The notes under the pieces were generated by a model. It was not told the origin of the DNA. It saw only the letters and a program-made list of their open reading frames with translations, and ran no database searches. Position numbers and translations under genes: made by a program. From Pseudoduganella ginsengisoli (GTDB lineage Bacteria > Pseudomonadota > Gammaproteobacteria > Burkholderiales > Burkholderiaceae_D): a stretch of DNA of 64,000 nt. Below are positions 54,491 to 61,357 of the stretch, piece after piece (the first letter of the stretch is position 1; each line of letters starts with the position of its first letter). The stretch lies in assembly GCF_009720865.1 (NCBI RefSeq), contig NZ_WNLA01000018.1:87857-151856 (forward strand). The letters run 5' to 3'.

Positions 54491-54871
54491 ATGACCGTCC
54501 CATCCGTCACCGAACTGTGCGTGCTGAAAGCGCTGTGGAAGCGCCAGCCGCTCAGTACCCGAGAAATTCACGATGCCGTCGCCAGCGAGCTGGGCTGGAC
54601 TTTGTCATCGACCCGCAAAACTGTCGAACGCATGCTGGAAAAAGGCATGGTGAGCCAGGCCATGGCCCATGGCGTGCAAATTTATTCCCCGGTACTGGAA
54701 AAAGTCGGCACGCTGGCTGCGTTTGCGCGCGACTTCGGGCAACGCGTGATGGAACTGGAGGCGCCGCTGCCTGTCGCCATGTTCACGGGGAGCAAACTGG
54801 TGGATGCCAGTGAACTGGCTGAATTGGAACAAATGCTGAACGACTGGCCGGACGAGGAAGGCGCCAAGTGA
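54491..54871 (+). CDS. blaI: BlaI/MecI/CopY-family repressor
   Basis: A 126-residue winged-helix repressor. VTELCVLKALWKRQPLSTREIHDAV and the recognition helix segment LGWTLSSTRKTVERMLEKGMV are the BlaI/MecI DNA-binding domain, followed by a short dimerisation tail (about residues 78-126). In studied systems a membrane protease, BlaR1, triggers cleavage of the repressor and frees a beta-lactamase gene. Here the BlaR1-like gene overlaps directly (GTGA) and an ampC-type gene follows, so this is the likely regulator of both. TTGGAG precedes ATG 54491. Confidence 0.88.
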   Translation: MTVPSVTELCVLKALWKRQPLSTREIHDAVASELGWTLSSTRKTVERMLEKGMVSQAMAHGVQIYSPVLEKVGTLAAFARDFGQRVMELEAPLPVAMFTGSKLVDASELAELEQMLNDWPDEEGAK

Positions 54872-56610
54872 GCGCGCTCGATCTTTTCCTCGTGCGTTTC
54901 ATGCTGGCCAGCGCCGCCAGCATGGCAGCGGGTTTCGTGGTATGGATGCTGTGCCTGCTGTTGCGCCGCTTGTTGCCCGCTCTGGCAGCCCAGCGCACGG
55001 GCTGGCTGCTGGCGCAAGTGACGGTGGTGGCCGCCTTTGTGGTGGCGCTGATTCCTCCGCCCCAGCACGCACGCTTGCTGCCGCCCGTTGATCTCGAAGC
55101 CGTGGATGCGGCTATGGCCCGTTATATCGAACCTGCCGGCCAGCTGGCGCTCAAAACAGCGCCAGCTATTACGAGCGCCGGCGATACCGAGGCCGGCGCT
55201 TCGTGGATGACAGTGGCGGCGCTGGCATGGTTTGCAGTGTATGCGCTGGGCCTGGCCTGGCATGCGCTCCGGTGGCGGCGTGCACAGCGCCTGGTTGATG
55301 CGCTGGCGGCGGCAGGCCGGCACGTCGCGGACTGCGGCAGCGCAGTGCCCGTCATTGAAGTCGATGCCCCCGTTTCTCCTATGCTGCTGGGCCCGCACCG
55401 GCCCCGGTTGCTGATTCCCCGCCATTTGCGCGCCTTTGATCCGCTGCAGCAGCATTTGATCGTCGAACATGAATTGACGCACTGGCGCCGTCACGACTTG
55501 CACTGGATGCTGGCCGGCGTCGTGCTGCAGACGCTGCTGTGGTTTAACCCGTTCATGCGCTGGCTGCGCGCCAGCTTGCTGTGGGCGCAGGAATTGGGCT
55601 GCGACCGCGACGTCTTGCGCGGCCGCCCGGCGGCGGAACGTAAAGCCTATGCGGCCGCACTGCTGGCGCAATTGAAGTTGCAATGCGTCCCTGGCGGCAT
55701 GGCGCTGGCGTTTGGCGGCGTCCATGCCGAGACGGTCAAGGCCCGCATTGCGCAGATCCGTACGCCATCGGCATCCGGGCGCGCCGCCCGCTTTGCGGCG
55801 GCCGGCATGCTGGCGATGGCTGCGCTGGCAAGTTATGCGCTGCAGCCCGCGCTGGCCTGGCACAGCGGCGCTGCGCTGCACTGCCTGGCGCTGTCCGACG
55901 CCGCGACCGGGCAAGCGCTGCTGCGGCAAGGGCAATGCAATACGCGTGTCACGCCTGCTTCGACCTTTAATATCGCAGTCAGCCTGATGGGCTATGACAG
56001 CGGCATATTGAAAGATGAACAGACGCCCCGCCTGCCTTACCACGACAGTTATGCGGCATGGAATCCGGACTGGCGCACGTCCACTGACCCGACCGAGTGG
56101 ATCCACAAATCCGTGGTCTGGTATGCGCAGCAAGTGACGGCGCAAATCGGTGCGGCAGGCTTCCAGCGCTACGTGGACGGTTTTGGCTACGGCAACCGTG
56201 ATGTGTCCGGTGATCCGGGGCAGCACAATGGCTTGACCATGTCGTGGATCGGATCCTCGCTGCAGATCTCGCCAGAAGAACAGGTGGCGTTCCTGCGCCG
56301 GATTGTCAACCGCGAGCTGGGATTGGCGCCGCATGCGTATGACATGACGAGCCGCCTGCTGCGTGTCCGCACGCTGGCCAATGGCTGGACCGTGTATGGC
56401 AAGACGGGAACGGGTTCCCCGCCCGGCCCCGACGGCAAAGACGACCGCTCCCGCGCCTATGGCTGGTTTGTCGGCTGGGCTGTCAAAGGCAACCGCACCA
56501 TTGTGTTTGCCCACTTCAACCAGGACCGCGAAGAACACGAGGAAGCGGCAGGTCCGCGCGCCCGTGAAGCCCTGTTGCGCGAACTGCCCGCGCGGCTCGA
56601 CGCCCTGTAA
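54868..56610 (+). CDS. blaR1: BlaR1-like M56 protease fused to class D beta-lactamase-like sensor
   Basis: A 580-residue membrane protein. The N-terminal half has several membrane helices and the M56 zinc motif HELTHW (H201, E202, H205). The C-terminal domain (about 340-580) is a class D (OXA) penicillin-binding fold: active-site serine S365 in PASTFN, S415 in SVVWYAQQ, YGN (441-443), KTG (512-514) and GWFVGW. In BlaR1 and OXA enzymes the first motif is S-x-x-K; here the lysine is asparagine (N368). That lysine activates the serine, so acylation by beta-lactams may be slow, altered or lost. GTG start overlaps blaI by four bases. Confidence 0.88.
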   Translation: MSALDLFLVRFMLASAASMAAGFVVWMLCLLLRRLLPALAAQRTGWLLAQVTVVAAFVVALIPPPQHARLLPPVDLEAVDAAMARYIEPAGQLALKTAPAITSAGDTEAGASWMTVAALAWFAVYALGLAWHALRWRRAQRLVDALAAAGRHVADCGSAVPVIEVDAPVSPMLLGPHRPRLLIPRHLRAFDPLQQHLIVEHELTHWRRHDLHWMLAGVVLQTLLWFNPFMRWLRASLLWAQELGCDRDVLRGRPAAERKAYAAALLAQLKLQCVPGGMALAFGGVHAETVKARIAQIRTPSASGRAARFAAAGMLAMAALASYALQPALAWHSGAALHCLALSDAATGQALLRQGQCNTRVTPASTFNIAVSLMGYDSGILKDEQTPRLPYHDSYAAWNPDWRTSTDPTEWIHKSVVWYAQQVTAQIGAAGFQRYVDGFGYGNRDVSGDPGQHNGLTMSWIGSSLQISPEEQVAFLRRIVNRELGLAPHAYDMTSRLLRVRTLANGWTVYGKTGTGSPPGPDGKDDRSRAYGWFVGWAVKGNRTIVFAHFNQDREEHEEAAGPRAREALLRELPARLDAL

Positions 56611-56696
56611 CGTTGATTCCCCCTTATCCGGCACGCGGCGCGATCCGCCGTGTGCCTCGTCACGCCCGTACGTTTTATCTTAAACAGGAGATTTAC

Positions 56697-57848
56697 ATGC
56701 TCAAATCCGTTATGGCACTGGCCTGTGCCGCGCTGTTTTCCCTGCCGGCTGTAGCCGCGCCAGACTTGTCGGCCATCCGCCAGGCCGTCGATGCCGCCGT
56801 CGCGCCCGTCATGGCGCAATACGACGTGCCCGGCATGGCCGTGGCCGTCACTGTCGATGGCCAAGCCATGTTTTTCAATTACGGTGTGGCTGCCCGCGAC
56901 AGCAAACGGCCGGTGACGGAAGCAACACTCTTCGAATTGGGATCCAACAGCAAGACCTTTACCTCCACGCTGGGCGCCTATGCGCAGGAACAGGGCCAGC
57001 TGTCGCTGCATGACCATCCTTCCAAATTCATGCCGCATCTGAAGGGCAGTGCGCTGGACAAGGCTACGCTGCTGCACCTGGCGACGTACACGGCTGGCGG
57101 TTTTCCGCTGCAGGTGCCCGACGACGTAAAAACCGAAGCGCAACTGGCCAGCTACTTTCAGCACTGGAAGCCGGAAGCGGCGCCCGGCCAGCAGCGCCGG
57201 TATGCCAATCCCAGTATCGGACTCTTCGGCCGCATCACAGCGGTGGCACTGGGCAGCGCGTTTACCGATGCGGCAGAGCGTGAATTGTTCCCGCAACTGG
57301 GCTTGCAGCACACTTATATCCGCGTGCCGGCAACGGCAATGGCTGATTACGCATGGGGCTATGCGAAAGACCAGGCAGTCCGTGTCCGCCCTGATTTGCT
57401 CGATAGCGAAGCTTACGGCGTCAAATCCACGGCGGCCGACATGATCCATTACGTGCAAACGCAAATCGATCCGTCCGGACTGGCGCCTGCCATGCAGCGC
57501 GCGGTCCAGGCAACGCACGTTGGCTACTTCCAGGTCGGCCCCATGACGCAGGGACTGGGCTGGGAATCCTACCCGTATCCCGTCAGCCTGGAGCGGCTGT
57601 TGAGCGGCAATTCGGGTGACATGGCTTGGGAAAGCCAGCCGGCGCAAGCGCTGAACCCGCCGCTGGCCGGAACCGCCCCCACTTTGTATAACAAAACCGG
57701 TTCCACGCGGGGGTTCGGCAGCTATGTCATGTTTGTCCCGGCCCGTAAAACCGGTATTGTGCTGCTGGCTAACCGCGCGTATCCCAATGAAGCACGTATC
57801 AGGCTGGCCTATCACATCCTGCAGCTGCTGGCCCCGGCAGCAAACTGA
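56697..57848 (+). CDS. ampC: Class C beta-lactamase
   Basis: A 383-residue secreted serine hydrolase with a signal peptide ending LPAVAA. Class C motifs are complete: ELGSNSKTF (S83, K86), YAN (Y169, N171) and KTG (333-335) in YNKTGSTRGFGSYVMFVP. The length and the NKTGSTRGFG end fit true AmpC enzymes rather than general esterases. It hydrolyses beta-lactams, typically cephalosporins. ACAGGAG lies upstream of ATG 56697, 86 bp after the BlaR1-like gene. There is no LysR-type ampR gene in view, so control by the BlaI/BlaR1-like pair is the likely arrangement. Confidence 0.92.
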   Translation: MLKSVMALACAALFSLPAVAAPDLSAIRQAVDAAVAPVMAQYDVPGMAVAVTVDGQAMFFNYGVAARDSKRPVTEATLFELGSNSKTFTSTLGAYAQEQGQLSLHDHPSKFMPHLKGSALDKATLLHLATYTAGGFPLQVPDDVKTEAQLASYFQHWKPEAAPGQQRRYANPSIGLFGRITAVALGSAFTDAAERELFPQLGLQHTYIRVPATAMADYAWGYAKDQAVRVRPDLLDSEAYGVKSTAADMIHYVQTQIDPSGLAPAMQRAVQATHVGYFQVGPMTQGLGWESYPYPVSLERLLSGNSGDMAWESQPAQALNPPLAGTAPTLYNKTGSTRGFGSYVMFVPARKTGIVLLANRAYPNEARIRLAYHILQLLAPAAN

Positions 57849-57953
57849 ATGGCTTGACAATCACGGTCGTACTGGTCGCCCGCCTGCCGCCTTCATGGTG
57901 AAATGACATCACAACAACAGTAGTGAAATCACACCTAACGGAGACGAAAATCT

Positions 57954-59276
57954 ATGAAACTTCTGGTAAAACTCGCCACAGCCGCCGCATTGGCCGGCGC
58001 CATCGCAGCCCCGGTGCACGCTGCCAACAATTACCCTGTCGTGCTGGTGCACGGTTTCCTGGGCTTTGGTCCGGACACCTTGCAGGGCACGGGCTTCCTG
58101 TACTGGGGCGGCTTCAACGATGTGGCGGCCCACTTGCGTACAGCGGACCGCAAGGTGCTGACGGCAGGCGTCGGTCCCGTGAGTTCCAACTGGGACCGCG
58201 CCGTGGAACTGTTTTACCAGATCAAGGGCGGCTGCGTGGATTACGGCGCGCGCCATGCCGCCAGCCATGCCGCCGCCGGCGAAATACAAAAACCGGCCGG
58301 CAAATGCTGGGCCGCTGACCCCAACAACAACCCTAACCATTATCCGGTCGCGCTGTATCCGCAGTGGGATGCGCAGCACCCGATCCACCTGGTGTCGCAC
58401 AGCCAGGGCGGCCAGACTGTGCGCACGCTGATCCAGCTGCTGGAAAATGCGCCGCCCAATGGCAGTGAAGGCGATGGCTTGCTGTACACGGGCGGCAAAA
58501 CCGGCTGGGTCAAGAGCGCCACGACGATCTCGACGCCGCATAACGGCACCACACTGCGCGACGTGATTGTCGACTACGTGCCGAAAGTGTCGGAACTGGC
58601 AGGAAAAATTGTCGAAGTGGCGGGCCTGGGCGGAAGTAGCAGTTCGGTCTACCGGTTCCGCCTGGAACAGTATGGGCTGGCGCAAGGGCCGGCTGAATCG
58701 ATCAGCGACTTTATTGCCCGCACGCAGGGCGCGCCATTCTGGCAATTGGCCAACCATGATGCAGCGCAGTGGGACCTGGGACCGGATGGCGCGGCGGAAT
58801 TGAATGCGTGGGTGAAAACGTCGCCCAACGTGTATTACTATTCGATCGGTTCCAAGGCCACGGAACAAGGCAGCTGGTGCTGCAACAATACCGACCGCGT
58901 CATTGCACCGTTCCAGAGCAGCAGCTACCAGTACGCGCGCAACGACATGATCTTCTTCCTGAAGAACACGGCGGGCGAATGGGTGGTGCCGTCGATCCTG
59001 CAGCGCGGTATGGGCTCGTACACGCAGACGGCGCCGGGCCGCGTGCAGACCGATTCCACGTGGTATCCAAACGATGGCGTCGTCAATACCGTCAGCATGA
59101 AGGGACCGGGCGGCCAGCCGCTGCGCTACTATGACGGCACATCGGTCAAAGGTACGTGGAATTACCTGGGCTACTACGACCAGTATGACCACTTCGACGT
59201 CATTGGCTGGGATAACCCGTCGTACGCGGTCTATCCGATCTACGACAATATCGCCTCCATCATTTACGGCCTGTAA
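57954..59276 (+). CDS. Secreted triacylglycerol lipase, family I.5-like
   Basis: A 440-residue exported lipase. After the signal peptide (ALAGAIAAPVHA) comes YPVVLVHGFLGFG with the oxyanion region. The nucleophile elbow is VSHSQGGQT. STPHNGTTLRD is the metal-site region known from Geobacillus and Staphylococcus lipases. The acid is in DGVVNTVSMKGP and the histidine in YDQYDHFDVIGW. It hydrolyses lipid esters outside the cell. ACGGAGA precedes ATG 57954. A small gene follows after two bases and may encode a partner protein. Confidence 0.88.
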   Translation: MKLLVKLATAAALAGAIAAPVHAANNYPVVLVHGFLGFGPDTLQGTGFLYWGGFNDVAAHLRTADRKVLTAGVGPVSSNWDRAVELFYQIKGGCVDYGARHAASHAAAGEIQKPAGKCWAADPNNNPNHYPVALYPQWDAQHPIHLVSHSQGGQTVRTLIQLLENAPPNGSEGDGLLYTGGKTGWVKSATTISTPHNGTTLRDVIVDYVPKVSELAGKIVEVAGLGGSSSSVYRFRLEQYGLAQGPAESISDFIARTQGAPFWQLANHDAAQWDLGPDGAAELNAWVKTSPNVYYYSIGSKATEQGSWCCNNTDRVIAPFQSSSYQYARNDMIFFLKNTAGEWVVPSILQRGMGSYTQTAPGRVQTDSTWYPNDGVVNTVSMKGPGGQPLRYYDGTSVKGTWNYLGYYDQYDHFDVIGWDNPSYAVYPIYDNIASIIYGL

Positions 59277-59278
59277 TC

Positions 59279-59794
59279 ATGCGCAGCGGTGTCTGGATAG
59301 GTGCAGCCATGGCGGTGCTGACGGTGCGGCTGCTGTCCGTGCAGGATGACGCGCCCGTGCCTGAGCCGGCTTCAACAAGGGCCGCCAGCGCGGCGGTGGC
59401 GTTGCTGTCCGGCGCAGCGGCGTCTGCGCCCGTTGGCGCGGCAATGCCTGCGGCGCAGCAGGCGGGCGTGCCCGTGGAACGCAAGCCGGCGCCATCGGCG
59501 CCGAACACGGCCAGCGGCCGTCAAGCCATGCTGGCAGCCTCGGTGGAGTCGGAAGTCAAGGCGCGGCGTGCACGCGGGGAAGATGAAAGCGTCGTGTATC
59601 GTCTTCGTACAGCGCAGTTGCCTGCCGCCGACGTTGCGCAACTGATGGCAATGGAGTCGGCGGAAGCCGAATGGGAACGGCAGCTTGCCGCCATGCCGTC
59701 CGGCTGTAACGCCGCCTGCGAGGCAAACGTTCCGCAGCACGTGGTGGCGTCCGCTTACCGCCATGACGCCACGCCCCGCCTGACGAAGGAGTAA
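59279..59794 (+). CDS. Small protein coupled to the lipase, possibly a reduced lipase chaperone
   Basis: A 171-residue protein. One N-terminal hydrophobic stretch (VWIGAAMAVLTVRLLSV) could anchor it in the inner membrane, followed by an alanine/proline-rich linker (about 25-75) and a helical C-terminus (MLAASVESEVKARRARGEDE, then VYRLRTAQLPAADVAQLMAM and EAEWERQLA). This layout, anchor then linker then helices rich in R/E/Q, is like lipase foldases, but the large foldase domain and RxxFDY motif are missing. Two cysteines (CNAAC) lie near the end. Start ATG 59279 is two bases after the lipase stop, so it is probably translated with it. The chaperone role is an inference. Confidence 0.6.
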   Translation: MRSGVWIGAAMAVLTVRLLSVQDDAPVPEPASTRAASAAVALLSGAAASAPVGAAMPAAQQAGVPVERKPAPSAPNTASGRQAMLAASVESEVKARRARGEDESVVYRLRTAQLPAADVAQLMAMESAEAEWERQLAAMPSGCNAACEANVPQHVVASAYRHDATPRLTKE

Positions 59795-59799
59795 TTTGT

Positions 59800-59844
59800 G
59801 TGACGCGTCACGAAAATTAAGGCAATTTATTCGTGACGCGTCAC
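59800..59844. repeat. Inverted pair of the 12-bp palindrome GTGACGCGTCAC
   Basis: Copies at 59800-59811 and 59833-59844 in opposite orientation, each followed by CGAAnnnnT-type bases, form a long hairpin with the stem GTGACGCGTCACGAA. TTTTAAT follows on the plus strand. It lies between the convergent lipase-partner and phosphatase genes and could end both transcripts. A third copy is at 60888. Confidence 0.7.
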
Positions 59845-59853
59845 TTTTAATAA

Positions 59854-60684
59854 TTATGGTGTAGCCGTTGCCGTCAGGCTTACGCCGGTGAAGCTCTTAT
59901 ACGAGCGCACGCCGATATACCAGGCGCCGGCCGCGGGATTGCTTTGCACGCATGACTCGGTATTGCCGGTTTTGTACGGGCGGCAAATGTAATCGTTGGC
60001 AGTCGGCTGGGCGCCATAACGCAAATACAAGTCGCCGTCGCCGGTGCCGCCGCTCATGTTGACAGTCAGCGTATTGGCGCATTCGGGCACGTCGATGGTG
60101 TAATACACCCAGTTGCCGGCGGTTGCGGTAACGTTGGACTGGCTCATCGTGACGTTCGCGCAGGGCGCGGTCAATGGGCTGGGCAGGGAAGTCAGCAGCG
60201 TTGTCGTTACGGCGCCGTTATCCGCGATGGCCACTTGATACAGGCGGTCGAATTCGGTTTCCGCAATATCCGTCCCAGGATCGCCGCCCAGCTGGCGTAT
60301 CAGTTCCGGGGTCGTGTCCGAGTGGCCAACCACCAATGCATTGCCCGCCGCGCTGCGCAATTGCTGGGCAAACGTTGCCAGCTGGGTTGGATCGTACGTT
60401 TGCGTCGTCAATTGCAAATAGCTGGCCAGCGGTGCGGCGGTCTGCTGGGTGCGCGTATAGGCTGTGCTGTAAATTTTCGTAATGCCGGCTTTTTTAAGCG
60501 TGGCGGCAATATTTTGCGCCCGCACCTGGCCTTCCGGCGTCAGTGCCGGGTCGGTTCCCGTGGCGGCTTTTTCTGCGTGGCGGGTCAGGTAAATCATGTG
60601 GTCAGCCAGCGCCAGGCCGGGTGTGGCCAGTGCGCAGGCGACGGCAAGTGCGCCGAGCCGGATAGGGAAGTGGCGATGTGCCAT
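59854..60684 (-). CDS. Secreted histidine phosphatase with C-terminal PPC domain
   Basis: A 276-residue exported protein. The signal peptide ends near GLALA. The histidine phosphatase domain has the catalytic YLTRHAEK, DPALTPEGQVRAQNIA, a second basic site YSTAYTRTQQTA and GNALVVGHSDTTPELI with the second histidine. From about residue 175 a PPC-type beta domain follows (YYTIDVPECANTLTVNMSGG, GDGDLYLRYG, AGAWYIGVRSYKSF), similar in type to that on the metallopeptidase at 39.8 kb. The target is unknown. AGGAGA precedes the start. A shorter paralogue is encoded just upstream. Confidence 0.85.
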   Translation of the reverse strand: MAHRHFPIRLGALAVACALATPGLALADHMIYLTRHAEKAATGTDPALTPEGQVRAQNIAATLKKAGITKIYSTAYTRTQQTAAPLASYLQLTTQTYDPTQLATFAQQLRSAAGNALVVGHSDTTPELIRQLGGDPGTDIAETEFDRLYQVAIADNGAVTTTLLTSLPSPLTAPCANVTMSQSNVTATAGNWVYYTIDVPECANTLTVNMSGGTGDGDLYLRYGAQPTANDYICRPYKTGNTESCVQSNPAAGAWYIGVRSYKSFTGVSLTATATP

Positions 60685-60887
60685 GGGTAAGTCTCCTGTC
60701 GTGTGGTTTTAAAAAAGGCAAAGCAAGGCCCTGCCGCGCTGGTGGCGCAGCGTCCTGTTGCCATTGATTTTTTATAAATGTTGCGAAGGAGAGAATAAAG
60801 CACGTACGTGTGCAGGTCACGCACGAACGCAGCAATTGTGACATTGATGTGGCTACAATGTCACAATTGGCTGTTTGAAGATTAATA

Positions 60888-60899
60888 GTGACGCGTCAC
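60888..60899. repeat. Third copy of the palindrome GTGACGCGTCAC
   Basis: A perfect 12-base palindrome six bases after the stop of the second phosphatase gene, in the sequence GTGACGCGTCACGAATATTA. The following bases match those beside the copies near 59.8 kb. The 220 bp between the two phosphatase genes otherwise hold only the first gene's leader. Confidence 0.65.
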
Positions 60900-60904
60900 G
60901 AATA

Positions 60905-61357
60905 TTACGGCAAAGAGGCCAGCAGCGTGGTGGTTACCAGGCCGTCCGCCGCGACAACCAGTTGATAGACACGGTCAAAATCCGTTTCCAGGAACGGCAT
61001 GCCGGGTGTGCCGCCCAGCAGGGAGATGAGTTCAGGCAGCGTATCCGTATGGCCCACCACCAGTGCATTGCCGCCCAGCGCCAGCAAATGGCGCGCAAAA
61101 GCCGCCTGGGCGCCCGGATCGTAACTTTCCACTGTCAGCGACATGCGGAGGGCCAATGCTTCCGCTGTCTGGTGGGCTCGGCGGAACGGCGTCGCATAAA
61201 TATGGGCAATGCCTGCGCGGCGCAGCATGGTGGCGATGTTGCGGGCACGCAATAAGCCGCGCTCCGACAGCGCAGGGTCGGGGCCGGAATTTTTTTCCGC
61301 GTGGCGCGTCAGGTAAATCACCACGGGCGCGGATGGGGGCTGGTCGTCCGCCATCAT
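60905..61357 (-). CDS. Histidine phosphatase family protein (no signal peptide)
   Basis: A 150-residue phosphatase domain. YLTRHAEKNSGPDPALSERG, YATPFRRAHQTAEALA and GNALVVGHTDTLPELISLLGG match the first paralogue closely, and both end in VTTTLLASLP or a near copy. It lacks the signal peptide and PPC domain, so it should be cytoplasmic. Its ATG overlaps the stop codon of the rlhA gene, so the two are translationally coupled, which may explain the loss of a signal sequence. The two paralogues look like a local duplication. Confidence 0.82.
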   Translation of the reverse strand: MMADDQPPSAPVVIYLTRHAEKNSGPDPALSERGLLRARNIATMLRRAGIAHIYATPFRRAHQTAEALALRMSLTVESYDPGAQAAFARHLLALGGNALVVGHTDTLPELISLLGGTPGMPFLETDFDRVYQLVVAADGLVTTTLLASLP

